A stretch of 64,000 nt of DNA from Aulostomus chinensis (taxonomy: Eukaryota > Chordata > Actinopteri > Syngnathiformes > Aulostomidae), in contig JBBMOA010000013.1 in the NCBI GenBank assembly GCA_037954235.1, positions 9,362,501 through 9,426,500 on the forward strand, in the 5' to 3' direction. Shown here piece by piece: positions 29,250-43,068 of this stretch. Under the pieces are notes generated by a model that was not told the origin of the DNA, ran no database searches, and saw nothing but the letters and a program-made list of their open reading frames with translations. The translations under genes and the position numbers were made by a program. Each line of letters opens with the position of its first letter. Within the stretch, counting starts at the first letter, position 1.

Positions 29250-29692
29250 GAGAATATTATGGAAATAAAATGTATATTTCTCGCCAGAAATGTCCTTAAA
29301 ATGCTTGAAAAAAAATCAAACTTATCTTGAAATGACGCTCGTCCGTAATGGCGTCCTTAGCAACCAACATAGCAACAGCAGAAACGTGACACTATAACGA
29401 CTCTCTTCCGAGAGGTGAAAGATTCAATAATAACAATAATAACGAATAATAATATAATAATAATATATATTAATATAATATATATAATATAATATAATAT
29501 AATATAATATAATATAATATAATATAATATAATATAATATAATATAATAATAACGAACAAACCAAAGATTACATACAAGAACTGAGCGAAGATTATGAAA
29601 TTAAAATGCATATTTTTCGCTGGAAATGTCATCAGAATGCTTTATTAAATCAAAACTTTCTTGGAATAAGGCACTTTCCTCCGAAGATGACA
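29250..29692 (+). repeat. Diverged direct duplication around an AT pentanucleotide array
   Basis: The segment 29250-29356 recurs in the same orientation at 29585-29692, offset about 335 bases. Shared words include attaaaatgcatattt versus ataaaatgtatatttc, cgccagaaatgtc versus cgctggaaatgtc, and aatgctt followed by aaatcaaa. Between them lies an (AATAT)n array. It could be an internally repeated mobile element or a short satellite. Confidence 0.65.
29464..29550. repeat. (AATAT)n pentanucleotide array
   Basis: About 16 units of a five-base AT-only repeat, bordered by AAT trinucleotide runs; low melting and easily unwound. Confidence 0.9.
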
Positions 29693-30692
29693 GCAGCGGC
29701 CGCCATGTTTTTTGTTTGGAGAGGCCCGCATGAAAGAGTCACATGACCTACCAGCGCTCCAATAGAAAAGAATAGCGGAAAAAAAACGTACCCATTTCAC
29801 AATTTTTAGGCCTTAGTAGAACTGATACGTTGTGCACTGTGGACAAACGTAGCCTTTTCACGTTTTGACATGAGACTGGGTTGAATCAATTGATGCCTGA
29901 CCTCAACCTCAAGCTAACTGCAATTTACACCTTCACTCTAACTTTGTCTAACTTTGACCAGGTGTTCATAAATTAAGTTCTGCCGCATTAGAACCGGCCT
30001 TTGCTCCCCATGAGGACTAGGGGTTCGTGTTTATATCAGAAAAGGTCTCCAAAAGATTACAAAAAACAAGTATACACACACGCACACACACACTCACTGG
30101 CCTCCCCTCACCTTCGAGACAGATTTCAGCACCACGGACAGCTCCACAAAGGCGCCGCTCTATGAAGAAATTTAAAGTGTCTTTAGAACAATGCCCTTGT
30201 TGTGTTGCACTGCGTGGCACTCTCCTTTGTAATAACACCCACATCCTAATAGCCTGTGCAAAAGAGCACCGCTGCTCGAGACAGGTAGCTTCAGTGGAAG
30301 ACGTCCGAACCTGGAGTCTGTTGTATCACATAAATTCCACTATTAAGCCTCTGCTTTCTGATTCCAAGAGAAAAGTAGTTACAGAAAGATCATTTGATAC
30401 TCAGGAGAACCCTTGCACTACATAATAGGCAGTCTAACCCAGGAGCATGTGTAGTATGGAGTACACATGTGCAGTCAGGAATACAGTAGTGTAGTTGTTC
30501 CTGTGTATCTCTGACCTAACACTGTGTCCCTCTGGAGGAGTTTTGGCGCATACTGGGACTCATTTGCATTCTCTCATTTTTTTCTGTGGCTTTCGAAGTG
30601 AACAGCTGCTTAATGGTCATAGCTCTTCAGAGACAGGACTTTGGGAAGCACGGAGGGGGTTTAGCCAGGGTCTCAGAGCTGCCAAACACTCT

Positions 30693-30717
30693 CTCTTTCT
30701 CTCTCTCTCTCTCTCAC

Positions 30718-30776
<59 letters not shown>
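30693..30776. repeat. (CT)n followed by (CA)n
   Basis: CT-rich run to 30739, directly followed by CA repeats; a polypyrimidine to alternating switch. Confidence 0.94.
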
Positions 30777-30778
<2 letters not shown>

Positions 30779-32540
30779 CTGGGTAAGGCACCAGGTACAG
30801 TCTGGTTCAGTGATGGTTCTGGAAGCAGAATGTGACCATTAAGCAGATGTTTTCTTTCCCAAAAGTGACTACAGGGGATTTTCACATTGTTGAATTTAAC
30901 TACAATGGAAAACAAATCTTACCACACATGCGTAACAGTGAAATTAGAGAGAGGAATCATTTGCTCTGTATGCCAAAATAAGACGTGATACAAAATGTGT
31001 CGATACACAGTATGTTGAAAACATGCTGGTATAGCTACATAGCTACATGTTCCAAGCAGCTGATTGTGGGAATAATTCTGTGCACTGCTGATATCATTGG
31101 AATCTTTGAATTTTGAGAGAAAACAGAGATGGATGGATGGATAGAAGAAGCACTGGAGGATGAGTGTAAAGCCTGATTTAAAAAGCAAAAAAGGGGATTG
31201 AATTTAGATTTTTTTTTGGGTGGGTGGGGGTGCGGGGTTGTAGGGAGGCTGAGTGCTTTCTCTAATTTCTGTGGAGCTCATAAATTCAAATATGCTTTTT
31301 AAACACAGCACCACACACACGACCAAGCATGGATACAACAAATGGCTTTCATCGCCACGCTCATTTGACTGTTTGACTTGAGCGAGCAGCGCAGACACAC
31401 ACAGATGGGTTGTGTTTTATCAGATGCCAAAAGAAGGGATTTGGTGAAATAAAAGTGGGTGAGAGAAGGTTATTGCCTTGGAGTGTGGAGTGTAGAGAGA
31501 TGTTCTGGTTCTGCTGTGTTTTTCACAGCAGGGATGCTCAAGCATTGACCTTTACATCATCTACCAACACCTACATTCACATTCAAGTATATATGTCTGC
31601 CATAAAGAAGGAAAAAATCTGGTTTACAGTAAATCACATAAGGCCCTTTTTATTCAGTGATTGATGATCGAGTGATGTGCTTGAATGAATCACAGCACTG
31701 CAGTGCCACATCAAAAACCAGGACCATGACCAATGCAAGGACCAGGCCTGTGAGGCATGCAGACACATTGATAGCTGTAGTCCCATTGGGACCAAAACCT
31801 CACAGAGCAGGTTTCTACCTCGAGGCCAACTGACATGGACCCCTTACCCACCTATATTGCCTCTTATAATAATTGGTTGCACATAACAGCACTCCTCCTT
31901 TTAATTTTGATTTTGTTTCAAAGTACTTTACCCTCATCAGGGCTGATGGTGACCGTCCACGCTGGATCCAACTGTGAGCAGTTTTTTTTTTTTTTCACTC
32001 AAAAAGACCAACATTTTACCATCTGGTTCTGGCTCCAAATTGCTCCTGTGAAAACACACAACACAGTTTAAATCCTGCCTCTTTTTATTGGGATAGGTCA
32101 GCAAGCTGGTGTCACAACTTCTGGAATATGGTTGTTGGGGTTTTAAGTGCTTTAAACTCCTGAGCAACAAGGCGAGGAGGAATGTGACACTGACATGGTA
32201 TTCTCTCGAGGACTGCCAGGTCTATTACACACCTGATCGTGAGCTGGTGTGACATTACGGAAACGTCATTCAGTTCATACTGAAAAAGCTGACGGAAAAA
32301 AACAAATAGGTTTGAAGATCGTTCCCTCAAAATTATTGGTCTTCAAGAGGCAAAGATCTTTTTAGATAACAGAAAGTGTACAAAGTGAACTGAGGGGTAC
32401 ACAACGACTCCTGCCTGAACCCTTTTATCCTGGTACCTTTATTTTAAAGCGTGTCTGTTGAACACATATTTGTGTGGCAGAATTATTACCATCACCCCTT
32501 TTACGAACAACCTTCAAGACAGGAGTATATGTGTGGATCA

Positions 32541-32546
32541 GTGTGC

Positions 32547-32590
<44 letters not shown>
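32541..32590. repeat. (GT)n microsatellite
   Basis: GT array preceded by two GTGC steps. Confidence 0.95.
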
Positions 32591-32591
<1 letters not shown>

Positions 32592-33876
32592 GTCCAACAA
32601 AAAGAGTGGATTTTTAACTGACATAAAAGTCCCATGGCACTTAGCAGTTGTTACGTGAAAAGGTCAACGATTGACTGGTCTTGGTCATACAGTATGTCTC
32701 CATTGTGTGTATTTGTTTTTGGTCAAAGTTGATTCTATTTTATCCATATAACTCCTCCATCTACTCATATCTTCTATATTTCACAAAGGAGTACATGCAT
32801 TATTTCAAATTTTTGGCCGATAACATTGCCACAATATCATCAAGCAAAGGGACAGGCAAGGAAAATTATTTTCGGGAATCTGTGGTATATGCACTAGCAT
32901 TTATTTTAATGTCAACTACTATACATTGCCTCTTTTGGAAAATAAAATAAAATGCAATAAAGCATAAAATGAAATAAAATAAATTAAGTGTTGTGTAAAA
33001 AGACTCACAATCGCGTTCAGCGAATTGTGAATTGTTGTAATTTCCATGAAATGGAGTGTAAAACTTTACACATGGGCTCTTGTGTGTTTCAAGATGCTGA
33101 ATACACATGAAATAATAAAAAAAAATGGTGCAGTCACACAGGGCCAATAGAGGAATACATGAATGTAAACATTCCCAATTAAAAAAAAGAGAGAAAACAA
33201 GCACAAATAAAAGAAAATAGCCCACCAGGTCTCAGATGCACACATATTTGTCTAATGATGAGGAGCTGAATGCTTTAGAAAAAACAGATAGGACAAACGG
33301 GGGACAGGACGGCTGTACATCGAGACAAATGACCTCCCAACATCACAGAAATGGCGGGGACGAGGAGAAGCAGGTAAATAAAGGTCTGGATTCATAGAAT
33401 AAAGAAGGCACGAGGCACGGAGGGAGAAAAGAGAGAGCTAGATCAAACATAAGGATTGATGGGCTTGTAATTTTCTCTTTTCTGCCTGCTAAAGATGATA
33501 AATCCCTCTATAGGGAATTTAATCAGACTCCAACAAAGAGCATACACACAAGCACTGCTGCAACAAACCTGTCATGGGTAAGTAAACACTGCAGCACAAA
33601 CGAACACAAAGCCTGTGTGTATCCCTTTTAGACATGAAAGCACACAGAGAGACAAAAATTCTAAAACCCAGAGCTCGAGGAAAAGTTTTAGCGTGTGTCA
33701 ATAAACTGACGTTACATTCAGATATTTCACCTTATCTTAGAGGTAAAAACTGATAAATATGAGGCACAATAATGAGCTGGGGTCCTAAAAGAGAGCTGGG
33801 CTCTCAAGGAAACAATGGATTGATTTTAGGCTGGAATGTGAGTGTGTGTCCACACGCATTTGTTTTTGTGTGTGAA

Positions 33877-33932
33877 TGTGTGTGTGCTTGTGTGTGTGTG
33901 TGTGTGCGTGCGCGCGCGCGCGCGTGTGTGTA
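33877..33932. repeat. (GT)n with (CG)n core
   Basis: GT repeats enclosing a CGCGCGCGCGCG-type block at about 33910-33924. Confidence 0.93.
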
Positions 33933-34261
33933 TAATGCGCTTAACTTGAAATTAATGCTGCCTCTTTACCAGGCTGAATGGATTTCAATATGTCCTGCTG
34001 ATCAATACACAAAAGCCACCACCAAATGTGACAATGCAAGGATGACCACGGCAGAAAACTCAGGGCCGTGTGTGTGACTGTGCTCACTGAGCGAACCACA
34101 TGCTTATAGTAGTGATTGTCGGTCAATAAGCAATTTCTACATGAGAGTCTTGACGATCGTTCAGCATTAGCACACTTGAGCCTCAATAAACATGAAATTC
34201 ACAAATGTGTATTCAGATAGCGCGATAAAGGGAGAGAGGAGGATAAAAGAAGGAAACAAGT

Positions 34262-34316
34262 GGTGTGTGTTTGTGTGTGTATGTTTGTGTATGTGTGTGT
34301 GTGTGTGTGGGGGGGT
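34262..34316. repeat. Imperfect (GT)n with G run
   Basis: GT units with TTTGTG interruptions, then six G. Confidence 0.9.
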
Positions 34317-37070
34317 GTACTCTGTCATTTTGATGGATAGATCAAGAAAATAGAAGCTACCAGAAGGAGAAGTGTAAAAATAGGATTGCACCTTTCCCTT
34401 GACACCTTTCCTCTCTGCCCATTTATCCAATCACAAGTCTCCTCTCCCTCACCCCTCCTCTTGCTCTCCTTTCACCTATGACTCTGAGACCCCCCCCCAC
34501 AAACACACACACCTCTAGCCCTCCACAAGTTTTGTAGACCTCATCTCCTAGTATCCGTCCTCCCCCCTCTTTGTCCGTTGATTCATCTGCTTACCTTGAA
34601 CACAGAAAAAAGACAAAAATCTCTCCATCCCACAAGGTGTTCTCTTCATCACTCTCAACACTAGTAGCTTTCAAATATATACTGCTACTTGGATCCCAGA
34701 TGACACACTCACACAGTGCACTTTGATTTTTTTTTCATGAAAAACCTATATGTACACCCAGGGATAGCTTACTGGCCTCTCATGTCCTTTTATCTGAGCT
34801 GCTTTGCATTCATGCAGCAGCCCAGATTCAACGCATTTAAACCAGTGGTCTACCAGGGATACCACTTCACAGCTCCGCTTATTGTCTCGAATGCGCACAC
34901 AAGCTAAACAGAGCAGAGACCACCAGGGCAGGAAAAGAAACAGTCCTCTGCCCCAAGTTTTTCCCGAAGTCTCCCTTCCAATCTGTCCTCTCTCATATCT
35001 ATCACTTCTTCACTCATTAACCCCCCCCCCCACATCCTCCCGTTCCTTCTCCTCCCTCTGGAGAGAAAAAAACAAACAGCTGTCAGGGTCAGGCTTCCAG
35101 ATGAATTTCAAATGACTTTGAAGGGCAGAGGGGCCGCATAACTTTCTCAAGAGGAGAGGCCAGTTATACACGTGCATGTGCATGAAAACAAGCACACAAA
35201 CAGTATCACATGAATATGGTCTGCGCCGTGACCCGACACACACACGTGGCGTGCAACTACTCTTAGAATCAATACTGAATTTTAAGTCTCAGCCTACTTT
35301 CAAGGTGAAGGCAATGCATGTGTATGTGTGTGTGTGTTTGTTTACATACACATTATGCATGTTAAGAAATGCGGGTGTGTGTATACAAGTGGCTAAAGCT
35401 GGCTCCCATGTGACGACATTGATGCTGTAAAGCTCAGTAAACAGAGATAAACCTCACTTCCTCTCCCGCCTCTAATCTGTCTCACAGAAATCAAGTCCTC
35501 CTCTAAACTTTCCAAAGACACAAGAAGTCAATTTCACCTCTGTCGGCTCGCCACCCATGGCTCAATTTGCAGCTCTCGCTGGGTCAAGATGAGTCGATGA
35601 ATCATTTTTCATCTTATCAATCATTTTTGCGCTCTCTCTCCATCTCATCTGTTGTCTGAGTCCACCTTCTATCACTGTCTGTCACCATTCATCCATCATA
35701 AATAAGAGAGACCTTTACATTATTCAGTGGAGCTAAGCAAAATATACCTTTCTCTGCTGCTGCTCCCCTTCATTCCAGCATACACAGGTGGAAGCACAAA
35801 TTATGTGTTATTGTGCTTGAGGATTTTTCTGGCATCTGTGCTTAACTTACTTTAAACTTTTTTTTTTAAACTTTTGCTCCTGAGATTTAAACACAAATTT
35901 CTGTTCTTTCTACTCATTACATTAAACAAACAAACCAACCGGCTTGTTACTTTAGTTGTGATGCTTCAAAGAATAAAAACAACAGAAAAATAACAGAAGC
36001 AGGCAAGAGCTTTGTTTAAGGGGTCAGGTAAATTGTACACCGTATCCTTGGCAGGAATGCATGTAAGCGCAGGTTGCCACTTGCAACATGAGAAAAAAGA
36101 ATGAGCAGACATCCGCTATATTCACCTGAATAGAGACAAGCTAGGGGCACTTGACCGGAGAAACTGCATCTCGTGTCATCAAGAGGAGAGTAGCGTCGAC
36201 TTGAGTGAAGACTTGGATGAAACTGACCAAGGAACAGATTCAGAACGGCTGTAAACCAGTCACAATCTATGACCTTACTCACAAAAAAAAAAATGTGTGA
36301 AATTGTCGACTGTAAGAACTTTGTCTATGCTGTGCCCTCTGTAAAACTAAAAATGTTATTGTTTTGTTGTTCCCAAGATACAATCCACATTAAACGCTTC
36401 TCAAGGATGCATTGCCCATTGAGTGTTTTGTTTCATATATCACTGAATAATGAATTTTTGTTTGTTTTTAATTTATGTTTGAATATTCATAAAATGTACA
36501 AACATTTTTTAACAAACATTGAGCCTCTCCAAAACCTCTGCTGGTGGTATGAGCACCACAAACCACATTTGTGTGTGCATTCATGCATGTTCTGACGATG
36601 AAAAATATTGTCATATACAAACTTCACTTGCTTGTTGGGGCCTCAGCATGTGATTGACTCATGTAATGTTTCGGTGACCCTTTATGTTTGGTATGAATTA
36701 TTTTCTGCTTATTTATTCACAGTTTTCTTTGATTTAAACACATGTATTTTTATATAAATACAGAAACATAAAGCTTGTGCACAGATGATTTACCCCTTGG
36801 CTGGAAATAAGAGTCGTGCTTGACTGCTTTCAGTGTCAAGAGATCGAAAAAAATCAAACGTTTGAATCAGTGTGAAGCCACATGTGAAACTCACAGAGAG
36901 GATTTCAATAATAACTAATAAAATTTGACTCTTTTTAGCGCTTAAGCTTGAGTACACGTTACTGTGTACGTGCCTGTTCATGTGTGCGTGTTTGTCCGCT
37001 TCAAGTCTTTGAGGTTTGGCAGCAAGATCAGAGGAAATGTGTGTTGTTGTGTTTGAGTATGTCACAGAGT

Positions 37071-37096
37071 TAGAGAGAGAGAGAGAGTGAGAGAGA

Positions 37097-37168
<72 letters not shown>
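37071..37168. repeat. (GA)n tract, about 98 bases
   Basis: Longest GA tract of the window, with GAGAGTGA interruptions; able to form triplex by composition. Confidence 0.95.
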
Positions 37169-37681
37169 AACCATGAAAGCAAGATTCTGCTCGGAAACGT
37201 TTGATGTTGAAGAACAGCGTCTGCTGTCTGTCTGCCAACTGCCAACCCCCTATCACCAACCCAACACATGGCCCCGCCAGAGTGTGTTCATGTGTGTGTG
37301 TGTGTGTAAGGAGCTTGATGAGATGGGGATGACTTGATGATGTGACACCACTCTATGGCTAGTTCAGCTCATAACATGCACCTCGATGTGTGGGCCTGAG
37401 AACACAAGAGAGGATTGGATTTCGAGTCACACGACAGAGACAGGGCGAGAGACGAGGGGAAGAGGTGAGAGTTTGTGTGAGTATGTGAGTGTGTGTGTGT
37501 CTGTGTGCGCCTGTGTGTGGGTGTATTTGAAAGGGTGAGTAATCTCTCACTTTTCATCCCTCTCATCCCACACCAGCAATCTTTGGATGGGTCCTTAACA
37601 TACAGAGTCAAGTACACTTAGAGCTAATTGTTTACTGATGTACGTGTGCTTCTGTGTGCATGTATGTGAACATTCATGTGG

Positions 37682-37683
<2 letters not shown>

Positions 37684-37714
<31 letters not shown>
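37684..37714. repeat. (GT)n microsatellite
   Basis: Short uninterrupted GT run. Confidence 0.9.
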
Positions 37715-37717
<3 letters not shown>

Positions 37718-38278
37718 TGCTCACACTCCCTCCATAAATGGGTTTTCCAAATGTTTGAACCAATAAAAGTATTAGCCAAAGCTTATGATTAAATTGTGTC
37801 AATCCTCAATTTCCAACCCGACGATCTCTCCATGAAAGTGGCCACTGGCATCTGCTGCTTATCACTTTCACAGACATCCACATCCTGGTTGACTAGTTGG
37901 AGCAGGAAAGCAGCTGGGCTTCCACCTCCACACCTGATGGCCTCCCACTCACCAGAAGCAGCAGCAACAGCAGAAGTGGTGTCAGCTGCTGGGGAGAGTA
38001 GATCGGCTCAGGAGGGTCCCAGGATCGGCACCAGCGTGAGCGAACAGGCCTTATCACCATCATGAAGTTTGTGTTGGGCATGTACATCTCTTCTAGTTTC
38101 AGTAAAGAGTAACACACATGCTGAGTTTCATTAGCTGATCCACTTCGCTTTAGCCCATTGAGGCCACTTGGAGGGCGAAAGGGAAAATGAGTGGGGGAGG
38201 TGCAGGTGATATTGATATTGACGTGCCCTTGTAGTCTGTAGTCACAATGGGCTTGTTACTGAGTGTCTGATTATATAC

Positions 38279-38608
38279 TTACACATGTAGATTGTTTCCT
38301 CTGATAAAATTTCTTATCTGATCCAGTTTGTTTGGTCCATTCACAAACTCCTTTAATAAGTGGCTAGTGATGGTGGAATAGATGAGGAACCGAACCGATG
38401 CGTTGTTGGTCATATACTCCTCTGAGTGACTGTTGTAGTTGCTCCCTCTGAGAGTTGATCTCACAAAGTTCACTTGGCTTTCCAAAGGGAGAAGGTACAA
38501 ACACTCACCATGGTGGCAGAGTGGATGAGTGAAGGAAATGCGGCTACAGACCAATTCTGATCTGGGTGCTGTGGGGTGACCAGGAGGATGGCCGCGCGTG
38601 TTGTCCAC
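38279..38608 (-). other. Unrecognised 109-codon open frame
   Basis: Minus-strand frame of mixed composition with ASVRFLIYSTITSHLLKEF and NKLDQIRNFIRG near its end, stopping just after LHV. CCACCATGGTGAGT lies inside it, a strong start context overlapping a donor-like string. No family is recognised. Confidence 0.15.
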
Positions 38609-40009
38609 TCACCCCTGGCCTCCTCAGGCACCCAGACTAGGACTAACAAGGGCTAAAGAGACAAGGGTTAGAAGCAGCTGGCTATCACCATTAGTGGCTA
38701 AATATGCTAATGAAGCTAAAAGGCAAATAAGGCACAACTTCTGTGACATGTGGCCTTTTTGAAATAAAGTTTCTTTCATGCTTTTCCTGGACTGGTACAT
38801 ATAGGGTTAGTGCCCGACATCAAACATAGATAAATTAATTTAAAAAACAACGTAAAAGACCTTAGCTAATGGCCTCGGAAGGTCATTATATGCTTCCAAG
38901 ATGAATTTTATTGAAATGCTAAAAGTGAAAGCAGACGTTTGAGGAACCAAAATAAAAGGGAATAAAAGTATAAAAGACAGAAAAGAGAGGAAGAGATGTT
39001 GGAAAATGTAAACACTTGTCACTGACTCACACTTGTAGACGTGCATGGCTACACAATCTTTTGCTCCAACAGACAAACAAAAATAATGTTTTAGGCACTA
39101 TCTTGAGCGCACACACAAATATATATCCAGACATTGTCAGAGCAAAAGGCTGAAAGATCAGTTGAATCTAGCGAGCAAAGAAACATGGATCTTTCTTTTG
39201 CACACAGACGTTTCCACTCTGATAGGGCCTGATATAACTTTTCTGCTTCCTTCCAGCACACATACAATAGCAACACATGATAGAATGAATAGACTGAGTG
39301 GGTGGAAGTTAATATGAAGGAGAATACAGAATAAGATATATTGAAAAAGCAAACAGTGGCAAGGTCATGGAAATGTCCTGTGGCAGCAGATTAGATAAAT
39401 GCTACTGCTGAAGTGATCCTAACACTTCCTGTCAGAAACATTGATGAGGAAATGTACGGTACTGTTCAACCCTGAAATGCTTCAGAGAAGGAAGAGGAAG
39501 AAAAAGGAATCAAAAGTGAGCAAAATCAATATGTTGACTCGTGACAAGACACAAGGATTTGAAACCAAAATTAAATTACACTGAACACACACTGAGAATC
39601 AGTCAGTTTCCGTCTCCTTTTTTAGGTGCCGCATTGTTTTTGTCTCTTTTTCCTGTACTTAGCAATGTCATGTCTCATCTGTCTTTGGACAGAAATATGA
39701 AAGCAATACAGTTCTATAATTGTTCAATTAATTTTTAATAGTTTGAACAGGCTGAGCTGAATTAATTCCATCCAGAGGTGACTGGAACATACGAATATTG
39801 ATCAGATGGATGTTTCTGATTTAGTAGATTGCTGAGATGCGCAACTTGTATGACTGTAGTACAAGGACACAGGGTGTATCATCAGATGTGACCAGTACCA
39901 TTAGATAGATATATTATCTTGACTTTAGCCACTCCAGCATCTAATGGCTATAATTAAAAGTCCAAAGCTGCTGTACCTACGAGCAATTATTGTTCATTTT
40001 AGGCTTACT

Positions 40010-40010
<1 letters not shown>

Positions 40011-40059
<49 letters not shown>

Positions 40060-40063
40060 CACA
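40011..40063. repeat. (CA)n microsatellite
   Basis: CA array with one CG step. Confidence 0.95.
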
Positions 40064-41911
40064 GAAGCAGGCTGGAGGAAGCAAAGGCTGTTTTCAAATG
40101 TTGCTCTGTGGGTTTTAATGTCATCTAATGTTTCATTAATTTATAGGATTGGACACAGAGCATTTATATTTGGTATCACGTCAAAACAGGACCAAAATCC
40201 TTTTTACCAGCCTCTTTTTTAGATGAAAATCACTGGATCCAGTATGAAACGAATACAAGAGCTGTTTTAAGCTAATATACTATGTCTCATATCATTTTCA
40301 CAGACTTTCCACCAAATACAACTGTATATTTTTAGCCTAAGGCTGGCCTACCTTGAAACGACTCAATCTCAATTCAGTGTTCACTGTTTTAGTATAATGT
40401 CTGTTTGAATAGGAGTGCTGGTAAGTGTTGTGGCAGGAAGGTTGGAGCAGGGTTTGGACAGCCTCTCTTTATCCCCAGCATGAGTTTTCAACTAAAAGCA
40501 GCACTGAAGTGGTGCGGTAATAGATACAAAGCTAACAACCATTTTAATCCAAATCATGTCTGGTGCTGTGCTCATTGATGCTTTCTGTCTGGATGTTTTC
40601 CATGAAATTGGTGGTAACTTTACACTGTGCCTTCTTGTCTGGTTCTGTTTTCTGCCTTAATGTAGCTGATAAAAATCTTAAAAAAAAAATAAAGCGCCTT
40701 GGTTGGCTCAACTTGAAACTTATTTACTGCAGTCTTGTAACTGATTACAGTGATTTGCTGCTGCCGGCACTAATATATTATAGTTATGACTTTGCAAAGG
40801 GACCACTGGGAGGGAGCCTGGTTAAGTGAAGGCTGACCCATTGACTGAGTATAAAGGTGACTGGGGTGTATTATTGATTGTAACTGATGGGACACGTACA
40901 CCATTGCATAAAATAGACTGAGCTTTTAGTGTAACAAGAGAGAAGAAGGAGACTAAAACAATCCTCATCCTCCAACTTCTAAAGTCAGGAAATCTGTAAA
41001 ATGATAAAGATCCAAAAAATCATAGCCCTCTGTTTCTGGGCTTGAGCTACACTGCCTGCACAACGGCTCCTTGGCAAAGCAGTGGAAAGGGTTCAGAAAT
41101 GGAGATTTGGGACCAGATGAGATGCCAGCCTGTCTCCAAGCTCGGTTATGGAGATGGAAGATAAAGTCAGATACTTGTCTGATGATTAGCCAGATTTGGG
41201 TATTAGGAAGCAAAACAAGAGGACTCGTGCAATAAGAGGTTAGAGGCTTTGATATAGATTAACTAATCTATTCTCTTCCCCCCAATTTGACTGCCCGCAA
41301 AACAAAGCCAACCAATTAAAGTGACTATTGAGTGGAGGAGAAACACTTTTAACAGAAATATCGACATCAATGCTGCCGTTTTTTTCCCCTCTTCCCTGTT
41401 GTTTTAATCAGTATCTTTCTTTGCTAGACATATGCTGCGTCTGTGCAAGAGGATTAAGTTCATGAATTGACAGGACTAAAATGCCACAAGGCAAACCAAC
41501 GGTTTGATGTGTTGATTCACATAGCAAATTGAAAAAAAAAACCAAGCGATTTTACTGTAGATAATGATCACATACGTTTCTGACACATACCTTAAAAGCT
41601 ATGGATGCAGATTTGCTGATGACAGCCATCATTTAGAGCACTAGACTGAACTTGAACTTTTCCTGAACTCTGAGTAAATATACTTCAGAGGAACTTTCTG
41701 TTTTTCAGCAATGCTGCAATGCTGAGTCAAAATTCTCTGCAAATAGGACAGCAGCTCCACTCTCTTGTGTGCTCCATTCACGTTAAGCCTCCTATTTACA
41801 ATAGAGGTTTTCATGTGATACAAATCAATACAGCAGCCTGTCATTAAACAGATCTTGAGTAAGACGACATCATAGGTAGGCCTGTTTCACCACGAGCTAA
41901 ATCAACGTAAG

Positions 41912-41994
41912 ATCAATGTCTGAACCCCAAAGTCAAAGTCAGATATCAAGGTCAGAACTCTGAGATCAAAGTCAGAGCCTCAAGATCAAAGTCA
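41912..41994 (+). repeat. 20-bp minisatellite of AAAGTCA/AGGTCA half-sites
   Basis: Units atcaaggtcagaactctgag (41945-41964) and atcaaagtcagagcctcaag (41965-41984) are adjacent 20-mers. A partial unit follows at 41985-41994 and a more diverged one precedes at 41912. Each unit carries a nuclear-receptor-like half-site in direct orientation. Confidence 0.7.
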
Positions 41995-42329
41995 ACCCAT
42001 CCCAAATTGGTATATTTTGAATGGGCACTGACCCTAAACTCTCTTTTCAGAGAACTTTGACTCTAATCTCTGAACAGGTATTGCAGAAGTCAATCTAACA
42101 TGGCCAGCACAGGAAAAGTCAGGGAAAAATTGGCAATTTCAAAGAGAAATGAACTGGAAAATATGTGTTCATCCTCCTCATGTTCTCAGGGTCTCTTAAG
42201 GAAGTGGTCAAGCACACCATTTCACATCAGAAACCCTTGAAAAATCATAAATATCAGGGCATGGTAACACTACTGACTCTCCTCCAAAATGCCCTGCCAC
42301 CTGGCTGCCATTCCACTTTCAAACAATCG

Positions 42330-42356
42330 AATAAAATAAATAAATAAATAAATAAA
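42330..42356. repeat. (AAAT)n array
   Basis: Five to six AAAT units. Confidence 0.85.
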
Positions 42357-43048
42357 CACAAACATTATGAAAGGCTGTGCATCATTGGTTGAAAGCTTCA
42401 GTGCACGTAAAAAGAGTAAGAGAAGTCTACAGTCATCCGTCCCTGCAGCAGGCAGCAGCTCCTGTGCAGCTCCTGTGCAGGCTCTTCAGGCCACACACTG
42501 ACTACTGACTGCTTTTTCCCCAACAAATGAGTACCTTTCCATCAGCTAACGTTAGCACTGTGAGCTAGTTTGTTGATTGACTTGTAAACTAACAAGTTAA
42601 CTGATGCACTCTATTAAATGGTAACAGTTTCTTCTTCATTTAGAATTGTTTGGTGTAGTATATTTATAGACCATGTAGTGACAGAGAAGTTGAAGCAACA
42701 GAACAAACACTCACTCTGAAAATGTTTCCATACATTTGCCCACGGCAACCTTCTCCAAAAATAATATTATAAATTGATATTGCTTCTTCTTCTAAGTAAC
42801 CACATAACCAAAGACTGCATTGACATATGGGACACCTTCATTAAAAGTCTTTCCTACAAAACTACATATGCTATTTTTTTCACCAAAAAAGAAAGAAAGC
42901 AGGGAGATGAGAATGAGAGCAGGCCAATTAAAATAATCTCGATACAGTTTTTCATGTATAGAAAAATATTTCTGTGAACTCGATGGGATAGGGAGATGAA
43001 CGGTTGTAAGGCATTGCACAGCATGTGTCACAGTTTCATTAAGGTCTA

Positions 43049-43068
43049 GCCCCCCCCCCCCCCCCCCA
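43049..43068. repeat. Poly-C run
   Basis: Nearly twenty consecutive C; on the minus strand a G run. Confidence 0.9.

Noticed and set aside
36790..37269. 159-codon minus frame
   Set aside because: Mainly SL repeats from the (GA)n tract.
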